From the NCBI RefSeq assembly GCF_024807945.1, contig NZ_JANUFD010000004.1, positions 310,001 to 374,000 of the forward strand: a stretch of 64,000 nt of DNA, given 5' to 3'. Position numbers and translations under genes: made by a program. How positions within the stretch are numbered: the first letter of the stretch is position 1; every line of letters begins with the position of its first letter. Source of the DNA: Pseudomonas sp. JUb42. GTDB lineage: Bacteria > Pseudomonadota > Gammaproteobacteria > Pseudomonadales > Pseudomonadaceae. A model generated the notes under the pieces. The model saw only the letters and a list, made by a program, of their open reading frames with translations, ran no database searches and was not told the DNA's origin. Below, piece by piece: positions 11,179 through 19,015 of the stretch.

Positions 11179-12717
11179 TCAATGCCCACCACCGGCCGCA
11201 GGCCCCGCTTTCGCGGCAAACGGCGGCTTGGCCATCCAGACGATGGCGATCAAGGCCATGAACACCCAACCCAGCATGTAGAAATAATCCACCGTGGACA
11301 GCATGTACGCCTGGCTGCTGATGATCGATTCCAGCCGCGCATAGGCCGACTGGCTGGCCCCGCCCATGGTCGTCAGGGCATCCCGGGTCGCCGGATCGTA
11401 GGTGGTAATGCTTTCGCTCAGATAGGCGTGGTGCTGGATGGCCCGGCGGCTCCAGATCCAGGTGGTCAGGGAAGCCGCAAAACTGCCACCCAGGTTACGC
11501 AGGAAAGTCGCCAGCCCGGAGCCGTCAGCGATCTGGCTGGGCGGCAGATCGGACAGCAGGATGGTCAGGGTCGGCATGAAGAACAGCGCCAGCCCCGCCC
11601 CCATAAATAGCTGCACCAGCGCCACATGCTCGAAATCCACATCGGTATTGAAGCCCGCGCGCATGAAGCAACTCATGCCCAGACCGAGAAACGCCAGCCC
11701 CGCCAACACCCGCAGGTCGAAGCGCGTGGCGTATTTGCCGACAAACGGCGACATCAACACCGGCAATACGCCAATCGGCGCCACCGCCAGCCCGGCATAG
11801 GTCGCTGTGTAGCCCATCTGGGTCTGCAACCACTGCGGCAGCAGCAGGTTGATGCCGAAGAACGCCGAATAACCGCCGACCAGCGTAATAGTGCCAAAAC
11901 GGAAGTTACGGTAGGCAAACAGACGCAGATTGACGATGGGGTGCTTGTCGGTCATTTCCCAGATAACGAACACCGCCAGGAAGATCGCCGAGATCACCGA
12001 GCCGATAATAATGAAGTTGGACTCGAACCAGTCCAGGTCGTTGCCCTTGTCGAGCACGATCTGCAGGGCGCCGACCCCAAGGATCAGACTGATCAGGCCG
12101 ATATAGTCCATCGGCTGGCGACTGGTGGTCACCGGCCGCGCGGCCATCTGCATGCGCACGACAAAAGCAGCGAACAGGCCGATCGGCACGTTGATAAAGA
12201 AGATCCACGGCCAGCTGTAACTGTCGGTGATCCAGCCGCCGAGAATCGGCCCGGCAATAGGCGCCACTACCGTGACCATCGCCAGCAGCGCCAAGGCCAT
12301 CCCCCGCTTGGCCGGGGGGTAGACCGCAATCAACAGGGTCTGGGTCATGGGGTACAACGGCCCGGCGACCACACCTTGCAGCACGCGAAAACCCACCAGC
12401 TCAGGCATCGAGGTGGAAATGCCGCAGAGGAACGAAGCCATGACGAACAGAATGGTCGCCCAGAGGAACAGCTTGACCTCACCAAAGCGGCGACTGAGCC
12501 AGCCAGTCAAAGGCAAGGCAATCGCGTTGCTCACGGCAAACGAGGTGATCACCCAGGTACTCTGCTCCGAACTCACCCCAAGGTTGCCGGCGATGGTCGG
12601 CAGGGCAACGTTGGCGATGGTGGTGTCGAGTACCTGCATGAAGGTCGCCAGCGACAGGCCGATGGTGGTCAGCAGCAGACTGGGAGGCGTAAAAGAGGCA
12701 GGGGCGTTAGCGCTCAT
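11179..12717 (-). CDS. emrB: EmrB/QacA-type multidrug MFS transporter (DHA2 family)
   Basis: A 512-residue inner-membrane proton antiporter with about 14 membrane segments. The DHA2 motifs are visible: LDTTIANVALPTIAG in the first helix, TGWLSRRFGEVKLFL in loop 2-3, and VAPIAGPILGGWI (motif C of antiporters) around residue 155. It is the last gene of the marR-OMF-emrA-emrB operon and would pump drugs or toxic compounds through the periplasmic adaptor to the outer-membrane channel. A GC-rich inverted repeat lies in the gap to emrA (about 12741-12766). The substrate is not known. Confidence 0.92.
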   Translation of the reverse strand: MSANAPASFTPPSLLLTTIGLSLATFMQVLDTTIANVALPTIAGNLGVSSEQSTWVITSFAVSNAIALPLTGWLSRRFGEVKLFLWATILFVMASFLCGISTSMPELVGFRVLQGVVAGPLYPMTQTLLIAVYPPAKRGMALALLAMVTVVAPIAGPILGGWITDSYSWPWIFFINVPIGLFAAFVVRMQMAARPVTTSRQPMDYIGLISLILGVGALQIVLDKGNDLDWFESNFIIIGSVISAIFLAVFVIWEMTDKHPIVNLRLFAYRNFRFGTITLVGGYSAFFGINLLLPQWLQTQMGYTATYAGLAVAPIGVLPVLMSPFVGKYATRFDLRVLAGLAFLGLGMSCFMRAGFNTDVDFEHVALVQLFMGAGLALFFMPTLTILLSDLPPSQIADGSGLATFLRNLGGSFAASLTTWIWSRRAIQHHAYLSESITTYDPATRDALTTMGGASQSAYARLESIISSQAYMLSTVDYFYMLGWVFMALIAIVWMAKPPFAAKAGPAAGGGH

Positions 12718-12780
12718 CGCGAATCCTTTGACACTTGAACGGCGCCCCGACCAGTCGGCCGGGGCTCACGGATTGGCGGC

Positions 12781-14019
12781 TCAGCGCTGCACGGTCTTGC
12801 TGTTGTCGGCGCTGTTTTCATGGATCAGGCGGGTAATGTCGGCTTCGGCCTGTTGCAGTTGCTGATCGTAGATATCGGTGCTGAACGAGGCCTTTTTCGG
12901 CGGTTTCTGCGCCTGGATCGGCCCGCTTTGGTCGTGTAGATTGACATCCACGACCGTCGACAGACCGATACGCAGCGGGTAGCGCGCCAGTTGATCGGGG
13001 TTCAGGTGAATCCGCACCGGCACGCGCTGGACGATCTTGATCCAGTTACCGGTGGCGTTCTGCGCCGGCAGCAAGGCGAACGCACTGCCGGTGCCAGCGC
13101 CGATGCTGTCGATGGAGCCACTGAACTTCACGTCACTGCCATACACATCGGACTCGATATCCACTGGCTGGCCAATGCGCATTTTCTGCAGTTGGGTTTC
13201 CTTGAAGTTGGCATCGATCCACAACTGATCCAGAGGGATCACCGACATCAGCGTGGTGCCCGGCTGAACCCGCTGACCCAGTTGCACTGTGCGTTTGGCG
13301 ACATAACCGGTCACCGGGGCAATCAGTGTGCTGCGGGCATTGTTCAGGTAAGCCTGACGTACTTGCGCAGCGGCGGCCTTCACATCCGGATGGGACGAAA
13401 CGATGGTGTCATCGACCAACGCCTGACTACCGACCAGTTGCTGCTGGATATTGTTCAGGGCGTTCTGCGCGCTGGTCAGGTCATCCTTGGCGTGGGACAG
13501 CTCTTCCTGAGAAATCGCCCCGCCCGCCGCCAGATTGCGCCGACGGTTGTAGTTGTCCTGATTCTTCTGCACTTCGGCACGCTGGGCGGCCAACTGCGCC
13601 TTCAGGCCGTCGACATTGCTATACAGGCCGCGCACCTGGCGCACGGTCTTGGCCAGATTGGCCTCGGCGCTTTGCAGGCTGACCTTGGCATCGCTGGGGT
13701 CGAACTGGATCAGCATTTGGCCTTCACGCACCAGATCGCCGTCATCGGCGCCGATACTGACCACGGTGCCGGTGACCAGCGGTGTAACGGCGACCACGTT
13801 GCCGTTCACATAAGCGTCGTCGGTGCTTTCGTTCCAGCGACCGTACAGGTCGTACCAGAACCACACGCCAACGCCACCCAAGATCACGACGACCAGCAGG
13901 ATCAGCAGCATGAGCTTGCGTTTACCCGAACTCTTGGCCTTTTCCTGAGGCGACTTTTCTTTCGAAGCATTTTCATCTTTCGATGCAGGCGCGTTGTTTT
14001 CGCTAGTGGCAGTAGCCAT
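12781..14019 (-). CDS. emrA: EmrA-type membrane fusion (HlyD) periplasmic adaptor
   Basis: A 412-residue adaptor that links the inner-membrane pump to the outer-membrane channel. After a charged cytoplasmic N-terminus rich in Lys, Glu and Ala there is one membrane anchor (about residues 33-55). A lipoyl/barrel-sandwich domain (VSIGADDGDLVREGQ) then flanks a long alpha-helical hairpin, and a beta-barrel with APVTGYVAKRTVQLGQRVQP follows. It ends with a short polar C-terminal tail. It lies between the outer-membrane factor (10 bases upstream) and the MFS pump (63 bases downstream). Confidence 0.93.
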   Translation of the reverse strand: MATATSENNAPASKDENASKEKSPQEKAKSSGKRKLMLLILLVVVILGGVGVWFWYDLYGRWNESTDDAYVNGNVVAVTPLVTGTVVSIGADDGDLVREGQMLIQFDPSDAKVSLQSAEANLAKTVRQVRGLYSNVDGLKAQLAAQRAEVQKNQDNYNRRRNLAAGGAISQEELSHAKDDLTSAQNALNNIQQQLVGSQALVDDTIVSSHPDVKAAAAQVRQAYLNNARSTLIAPVTGYVAKRTVQLGQRVQPGTTLMSVIPLDQLWIDANFKETQLQKMRIGQPVDIESDVYGSDVKFSGSIDSIGAGTGSAFALLPAQNATGNWIKIVQRVPVRIHLNPDQLARYPLRIGLSTVVDVNLHDQSGPIQAQKPPKKASFSTDIYDQQLQQAEADITRLIHENSADNSKTVQR

Positions 14020-14029
14020 GGCAGTTACC

Positions 14030-15511
14030 TTAATGAGTCAGCGAAGCAGTTGACGGGACGTTCGGGGCCTGGTCTTGCGCAGGGCCGTTGCCCTCGAAGC
14101 CGCCACCGAGTGCCTGCATCAACAGGATCGACAGATTGATACGCTCGGCGTTGAGATCCGCCAGTTGGCGCTGCGATTGCAGCAAAGTCTGTTCGATGGT
14201 CAGCACATCCAGGTAGTTGCCGATGCCTGAGCCATAGCGCTGACTCACGGTGTCGTAGGATTGCTTGATCACATCGGTGGCGTGCTGCGTCGCCTTGATC
14301 TGCCCTTCCAGGGCGCGCAATTGGTTGATGTCGTCACTGACATCACCCAAGGCCTGAATCAGGCTCTTGTTGTACTGCGCCACCGCCAGGTCGTAGTCGG
14401 CATCCCGGGCGTCGAGATCGGCACGCAGGCGGCCGCCGTCGAACAGCGGCAGGGAAATGGTCGGCGCCACATTGAAGAAGCGGCTGGCCGAACCGAACAG
14501 CGCATCGCCGAGCAACGACTCGGTGCCGGCAGCGGCACTGAGGTTCAGGTTCGGATAGAAACGGGTCTTGCTCGCGGCGATGCTCTTGCTCGCTGCTTCC
14601 ACACGCCAGCGCGCGGCAACCAGGTCCGGACGGCGCCCCAGCAGTTCGGCGGGCAATGTCGATGGCAGTGCAACCACGGCCGGTTGCAGGACATTCGGGC
14701 GGACCATCTGGTTACTGCGGTCCGGGCCTTTGCCGAGCAGCACCGACAGAGCAATCTGGGCGCTGCGCAGGCCTTTCTCCGCGTCGATGAACTGTTCTTC
14801 CGAGGTCGCGGCCAGGCTTTCGGTCTGCTGATATTGATACTGGCTGTCGATCCCGGATTTCAGGCGCTGGTTACCGAGCTTGAGCATCTGCTGCGTACGG
14901 CTGCGATCCTCTTCGGCCAGATCCCGTACCGCATAGGCGTGAGCCAGGTTGCTGTAGGCGCGGGCAACGTCGGCAGCCAGCGTCAGCTGTGCCGCACGCT
15001 GATCGACCTCGGCGGCCCGGGCCTGACCCAATGCCGCTTCCCAGGCGGCGCGCTGACCACCCCAGAGATCGAAGTTGTAATTGAAGCTCGCCGACAAGCT
15101 GCGCACGGTGCTGAGGGTGCCGCCCTGCCCGCTCGGATCCTGATCCTTGGCCAGACGCGAACGGCTGACGCTGCCGCTGGCATCCACGGTCGGCATACGA
15201 TCGGCATCGGCAGCATAGGCTGCGGCCGTGGCCTGATGCGTACGGGCACTGGCGACCTGCATGTCCGGGCTGTCGCGCAGGGCTTCGCCGATCAGGCCAT
15301 CGAGCTGGCTGTCGCCCAGACTTTTCCACCAGTCACTGGCAGGCCATGCCGCAGGCGTAAGGGTGACGCCGGTCAGGGTCTGATTGGCCTGTAGCTGTTT
15401 GGCATCGACGCCCTTGCCACTGGTCAACAGCCCTTCGTAATTGGCACAACCGGCCAGGCTCAAGGCGATGGCGAGCAGGCTGAAACGGGCACGCAAATTC
15501 CTGCCGTTCAT
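14030..15511 (-). CDS. Outer-membrane efflux lipoprotein (NodT/OprM family)
   Basis: A 493-residue TolC-like channel protein. It starts with a lipoprotein signal peptide: positive MNGRNLRARF, a hydrophobic core, then the lipobox LAGC with the acylated cysteine at about residue 22. Two outer-membrane efflux repeats follow, with the family segment PAELLGRRPDLVAARWRVEA in the second half. It completes the tripartite pump with the EmrA and EmrB proteins encoded downstream. Its ATG overlaps the marR stop codon by four bases, so translation is coupled to the repressor gene. Confidence 0.92.
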   Translation of the reverse strand: MNGRNLRARFSLLAIALSLAGCANYEGLLTSGKGVDAKQLQANQTLTGVTLTPAAWPASDWWKSLGDSQLDGLIGEALRDSPDMQVASARTHQATAAAYAADADRMPTVDASGSVSRSRLAKDQDPSGQGGTLSTVRSLSASFNYNFDLWGGQRAAWEAALGQARAAEVDQRAAQLTLAADVARAYSNLAHAYAVRDLAEEDRSRTQQMLKLGNQRLKSGIDSQYQYQQTESLAATSEEQFIDAEKGLRSAQIALSVLLGKGPDRSNQMVRPNVLQPAVVALPSTLPAELLGRRPDLVAARWRVEAASKSIAASKTRFYPNLNLSAAAGTESLLGDALFGSASRFFNVAPTISLPLFDGGRLRADLDARDADYDLAVAQYNKSLIQALGDVSDDINQLRALEGQIKATQHATDVIKQSYDTVSQRYGSGIGNYLDVLTIEQTLLQSQRQLADLNAERINLSILLMQALGGGFEGNGPAQDQAPNVPSTASLTH

Positions 15512-16008
15512 TGGTCACCCTGCTTGGCTGCGAAGGTCTCGAGACGAGCAATGGTGATCGGGTCTTCAACCGAACGCAGCACCTTGGTCAGGATCTGATC
15601 CAGTGCCTGCACTTCGGCCGAGTCGAGCACGCCGAGCAGGTCATTCATGGCGTCAGCACCGATTTTCGGCAGCAGGTCGGTCAGTTTGCGCCCGCCCTCG
15701 GTCAGCACCAGACGCACCTGGCGACGATCTTCGACGGAGCGGCTGCGGGCCAGCAGGTCTTTCTGCTCAAGACGATCGAGCATGCGCGTCATCGAGCCGC
15801 TGTCCAGAGAGAGACTGCGGCACAGCTCGGCCGGCGTATCGGCGCCGAACTGGGAAATGATGATCAGCACCTTGAACTGCGAGGACGTGACGCCGTGGGG
15901 CTCCAGATACTTATCGAGCAGGCGGTCTTTCTGCACGTTGGTGCGACCGATCAGCATGCCCATGAGGTTGGAGCGGAAATTATCAGGGGAGAAATGCACG
16001 TGAACCAC
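15508..16008 (-). CDS. MarR-family transcriptional repressor of the efflux operon
   Basis: A 166-residue winged-helix regulator. The DNA-binding region includes LCRSLSLDSGSMTRMLDRLEQ and the wing SRSVEDRRQVRLVLTEGG. It is the first gene of the efflux operon, and its promoter contains two identical palindromes, so it is probably an autorepressor relieved by the pump's substrates, as MarR, EmrR and MexR are. The GTG at 16008 is the longest start; no convincing Shine-Dalgarno precedes it. Translation could instead begin at the internal ATG at 15963 or 15957, although these would cut into the usual N-terminal helix. Confidence 0.9.
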   Translation of the reverse strand: MVHVHFSPDNFRSNLMGMLIGRTNVQKDRLLDKYLEPHGVTSSQFKVLIIISQFGADTPAELCRSLSLDSGSMTRMLDRLEQKDLLARSRSVEDRRQVRLVLTEGGRKLTDLLPKIGADAMNDLLGVLDSAEVQALDQILTKVLRSVEDPITIARLETFAAKQGDQ

Positions 16009-16017
16009 CCATAAAGC

Positions 16018-16069
16018 TGCCTAGGCAGGGAATTAATGGTGATATTACTGCCTAGGCAGCTAATGTCAA
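16018..16069 (-). promoter_or_regulatory. Promoter with twin MarR operators
   Basis: On the minus strand TTGACA (16064-16069) and TAATAT (16042-16047) are separated by 16 bases, forming a strong sigma-70 promoter that would start near 16035. The palindrome TGCCTAGGCA occurs at 16049-16058, filling the -35/-10 spacer, and again at 16018-16027, just after the start site. The copies are 31 bases apart, about three helical turns. This is a classic layout for repression by the MarR protein encoded next. Confidence 0.85.
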
Positions 16070-16195
16070 CGAAACAATTAGTAACCTTATTGCTGCTCCG
16101 ACAGACGAGAGGCGGGATTGGCTCATTTTTTTTGATCAGTTTTTTACAATGCCAGAACGGCGACTACAGCGAGGAAGGTGGGGAAAACGAAGGGG

Positions 16196-16278
16196 TGTGG
16201 GAGCGGATTCATCCGCGAAGACGTCGGCGCACCCGACTCGTCCGGTATAGCGCATTCGCGGATAAATCCGCTCCCACA
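16196..16278. repeat. REP inverted pair, GGATTCATCC type
   Basis: The left arm (16196-16220) begins TGTGGGAGCGGATTCATCCG, and the right arm (16255-16278) is its reverse complement with one change (ATAAAT for ATGAAT). The pair lies downstream of miaE, which ends at 16301 on the minus strand. Confidence 0.85.
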
Positions 16279-16300
16279 GAGGACATTTACACAGGATTTG

Positions 16301-16918
16301 TCAGACAGCAGCCCAGGCAGGCACGCCACTGTGAAACCGAAACTCTTCGTCAGGACTTTCGATCAGCTCGCGCTCGGCCAGACGAATTTCTTCGATCTTG
16401 GCGTCGACATCAGCCTTTTCACCGTAGGCATAGGCCAGCTTCAGGTAATCCTGAAAGTGACGGGCTTCGGACTTGAGCAGACCGGCGTAGAACGTGCCCA
16501 GTTCTTCGTCCAGATGCGGCACCAGGGCGGCAAACCGCTCGCAGGAACGCGCCTCAACAATAGCGCCGACAATCAGCGCATCAGTCAGGCGGAAGGGGTT
16601 GTGATTGCGCACCAACTTGCGCAAGGCCCCGGCGTAACGCGCCGAGCTGACGTTGGCCATGGGGATTTCGCGCTTGCGAATGATGCTCAGCACTTGCTCG
16701 AAATGGCGCAGTTCTTCCCGGGCCAGACGCGACATCTTGCTCAGCAGGTCGAACTTGTCGTTGTACTGGAACATGAACTGAAACGCCGCCCCGGCCGCCT
16801 TCTTCTCGTTGTTGGCATGATCGATCAACAGGATGTCGAGGTTTTGCAGTGCCGCCTTCACCCAGCTGTCAGGAGTACGGCAGAGCAGGAAGGCTTCGAT
16901 TTCAGGGATCGGGAACAT
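16301..16918 (-). CDS. miaE: tRNA-(ms2io6A) hydroxylase
   Basis: A 205-residue non-haem di-iron monooxygenase that hydroxylates the isopentenyl group of 2-methylthio-N6-isopentenyladenosine at position 37 of tRNAs reading UNN codons. A ferritin-like four-helix bundle is indicated by paired iron-ligand motifs: EELRHFEQVL, EARSCERF and EARHFQDYL. The start at 16918 (MFPIPEIEAF) is preferred over the longer frame from 16954 on family similarity. No strong Shine-Dalgarno is seen for either. It is divergent from the universal stress gene. Confidence 0.9.
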   Translation of the reverse strand: MFPIPEIEAFLLCRTPDSWVKAALQNLDILLIDHANNEKKAAGAAFQFMFQYNDKFDLLSKMSRLAREELRHFEQVLSIIRKREIPMANVSSARYAGALRKLVRNHNPFRLTDALIVGAIVEARSCERFAALVPHLDEELGTFYAGLLKSEARHFQDYLKLAYAYGEKADVDAKIEEIRLAERELIESPDEEFRFHSGVPAWAAV

Positions 16919-17001
16919 AGCTTCACAAGTAAGAGGATGGGCAAGGCGCAGCATTATACGAGGGCGGCGCCACAGGGCCAGTGTCTTTGCACTTGTGGGC
17001 G

Positions 17002-17044
17002 CTGATCTGGATCAACGTCACAGATAGACAGAGCCATCTATAGT
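17002..17044 (+). promoter_or_regulatory. ANR/FNR-dependent promoter of the universal stress gene
   Basis: CTGATCTGGATCAA (17002-17015) differs from the ANR/FNR palindrome TTGAT-N4-ATCAA at one base. A -10 box TATAGT (17039-17044) predicts a start near 17050, which puts the box at about -41.5, the class II activation position. The gene downstream is a universal stress protein, a common ANR target in Pseudomonas. Confidence 0.85.
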
Positions 17045-17082
17045 GAAAGCACGCATCGCGATGTCAGACAGGAGAGCCCGTC

Positions 17083-17958
17083 ATGCAATCCATCCACAGT
17101 CTGCTTGTAGTCCTTGAACCGACACTGGAGAAGGACGCCGACGAAAGCCTGGCACTGGATCGTGCCTGTCTGATTGCCGGGGTAACCAACGCCCATCTGC
17201 ATCTGTTGATCTGCGATAAAAAGTACGATCACAGCGCCGCCCTGAAACGACTGCTGGCCGACCTGCAGGCCGATGATTTCAGCGTCTCGATTGAGCAGAA
17301 CTGGCATCACTCGGTGCACGAGACCATTATTCGATCGCAACAGGCCGAAGGCTGCGGCCTGGTGATCAAACAGCACTTCCCGGACAACCCGCTGAAAAAA
17401 GCCCTGCTGACGCCCGAAGACTGGAAACTGCTGCGCCAGTGCCCCGCTCCTGTGCTGATGGTCAAGAGTGACAGGCCCTGGCACGGTGGCGTGATCCTGG
17501 CCGCCGTCGACGTCGGCAACAGCGACGAACAGCACAAGCAACTGCATTTCGACATCGTTGATCACGGCTTTGATATCGCCAGCCTGGCCAAGGGCTCGCT
17601 GCATGTGATCGCCGCCCATCCGTCACCCATGCTGTCGGCCGCCGACCCGCTCTACCCGCCCACTCAGGACCTTGCCACGACTTATCGCGAACAGTGCCGG
17701 GCGTTTCAGGAGGAGTTCGATATCGACGACCAACACCTGCATATCGCCGAGGGTGCCGCCGACGTGCTGATTCCCTATACCGCTCATCAGCTCGATGCCG
17801 TGGTCACCGTCATCGGCACCGTGGCCCGCAGCGGCATCGCGGGCGCACTGATCGGCAATACCGCCGAAGTGGTGCTCGACTCGCTTGAAGGGGATGTGCT
17901 GGTGCTCAAGACCGATGAGTTTATCGGGCATCTGGAGGCGGAGTTGGTCGGCGCCTGA
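17083..17958 (+). CDS. Universal stress protein, tandem UspA domains
   Basis: A 291-residue cytoplasmic protein with two UspA-type domains, roughly residues 1-145 and 150-285, like UspE. The second domain keeps the nucleotide-binding pattern VVTVIGTVARSGIAGALIGNTAE, a variant of G-2x-G-9x-G(S/T). Such proteins help Pseudomonas survive anaerobic energy starvation; this fits the ANR-type promoter immediately upstream. An AGGAGAG Shine-Dalgarno precedes the ATG. No partner gene is attached: a REP pair follows downstream. Confidence 0.9.
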   Translation: MQSIHSLLVVLEPTLEKDADESLALDRACLIAGVTNAHLHLLICDKKYDHSAALKRLLADLQADDFSVSIEQNWHHSVHETIIRSQQAEGCGLVIKQHFPDNPLKKALLTPEDWKLLRQCPAPVLMVKSDRPWHGGVILAAVDVGNSDEQHKQLHFDIVDHGFDIASLAKGSLHVIAAHPSPMLSAADPLYPPTQDLATTYREQCRAFQEEFDIDDQHLHIAEGAADVLIPYTAHQLDAVVTVIGTVARSGIAGALIGNTAEVVLDSLEGDVLVLKTDEFIGHLEAELVGA

Positions 17959-18016
17959 TATACGACAGGTCGGCTCATCAAAGGCGACTCAACCTGATGC
18001 TTTGAAATGAGATCCC

Positions 18017-18108
18017 TGTGGGAGCGGATTTATCCGCAAAAGCGGTTTTTCAGACGATGAAGATGCATCGACTGCCACCGCCTCTTCGCGAATGAATACG
18101 CTCCCACC
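18017..18108. repeat. REP inverted pair, imperfect
   Basis: The left arm (18017-18041) has GTGGGAGCGGATTTATCCGC; the right arm (about 18085-18108) is of the GAATTCATTC type with changes, so the two arms come from different REP subtypes. The pair lies between the convergent universal stress and DUF1289 genes. Confidence 0.75.
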
Positions 18109-18154
18109 CAGCACAGTGCCTGCCGGGTTACGGCGAGCGTCAGGACCAGGCGAC

Positions 18155-18625
18155 TCAGCCTGTAAGCGCATCCTTGAGAAAAGCCGGGGCGATATAACGC
18201 TGATAGTGGGCCTCCGACAGCAGGAAAAACTCGCGGTCGATGGCATCGCGCAATTGCGGCAGCTCCCAGTCGCGAAATTCCGGCATCAGCACCAGACCAT
18301 AGGCTTCCAGCTGGCTAATCATCCGCGCGCCACGGGCGATCAACTGGTAGGCCCAGCAATATTCGGACTGATGGGGCACGAAGCGAATCTGCCGCTGTTC
18401 CAGCTGCTGGCGCAGCTTTTGTGCATCGAACACTTCCACCTTGGCGGTCATGACCTGCACCAGCAACTGCTCCAGACGCAGCCACACTGCCCTTTTTTCA
18501 TCCTCGTTGTAGCCGTTCCAGTGAATCACTTCGTGATGGAAACGCTTGCAGCCACGGCACACCAGATCCCCGTAAACAGTGGAGCAAAGGCCGACGCAGG
18601 GGGTTTTGATGGTTTGATTGGGCAT
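18155..18625 (-). CDS. DUF1289 domain protein with N-terminal cysteine motif
   Basis: A 156-residue protein of unknown function. The N-terminus carries the DUF1289 pattern: cysteines at TPCVGLCSTVYGD and VCRGCKRFHHEV, followed by a tryptophan-rich segment; the four cysteines suggest a metal site. The remaining hundred residues are charged and helical and are absent from the shortest members of the family. It is monocistronic, facing away from acnB, with REP hairpins downstream. Some DUF1289 proteins are reported to modulate ribosome or redox functions, but nothing here shows which. Confidence 0.8.
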   Translation of the reverse strand: MPNQTIKTPCVGLCSTVYGDLVCRGCKRFHHEVIHWNGYNEDEKRAVWLRLEQLLVQVMTAKVEVFDAQKLRQQLEQRQIRFVPHQSEYCWAYQLIARGARMISQLEAYGLVLMPEFRDWELPQLRDAIDREFFLLSEAHYQRYIAPAFLKDALTG

Positions 18626-18711
18626 GCTGGACCAGGGTGGGGCAGGAGAAACAGATCCCCATCTTAGCCCTTTGTCTAAAGACGATCACCCCCGAAGATT
18701 CTTTAGCCAAC

Positions 18712-19015
18712 TTACCTTTGGCAAAGATATGCCGTAGAATCACCGGGCCTTTTAAGGCGCAAATGTCCGTTGGAAGCTGTTTTCAAAGCGTCACGAGCAC
18801 AGTCAAGTTAACCCAGCAGTTCCGGTTTGACGCAGGTTCGCCTGCGTCCCCTCCCCAAAACCGTGATGCAGGCGTAAAACTTTGAAAACAGCTTCTGTTG
18901 GAGATTGCCGCACCCTGGTAACCAGGCTCAAAAAGCCTTTAATACAGAGGGTATGGGCAATTTCTGGATGAGCGTCCCGGACACCCATTTGGGACCACTG
19001 ATGAGGGTAATAACT
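18712..19015 (+). promoter_or_regulatory. acnB promoter and long structured leader
   Basis: A possible sigma-70 promoter (TTACCT at 18712-18717, 17-base spacer, TAGAAT at 18735-18740) would start transcription near 18747, giving a leader of about 270 bases. Two 16-base arms, GAAGCTGTTTTCAAAG at 18773-18788 and its exact reverse complement at 18880-18895, enclose 91 bases. Inside is an 8-bp GACGCAGG stem closed by a TTCG loop (18829-18848), and CGGTTT/AAACCG arms around it. The nested symmetry suggests a folded RNA. A short reading frame with a Shine-Dalgarno begins at 18763 within it. Confidence 0.6.
18763..18885 (+). CDS. Possible 40-residue leader peptide upstream of acnB
   Basis: This short frame starts with ATG five bases after AAGG and runs for 40 residues ([10 protein letters not shown] at its start), ending inside the right half of the inverted repeat. 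It has no recognisable domain and no signal peptide. Its placement inside the structured acnB leader would let its translation compete with RNA folding, but chance cannot be excluded. Confidence 0.25.
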   Translation: MSVGSCFQSVTSTVKLTQQFRFDAGSPASPPQNRDAGVKL

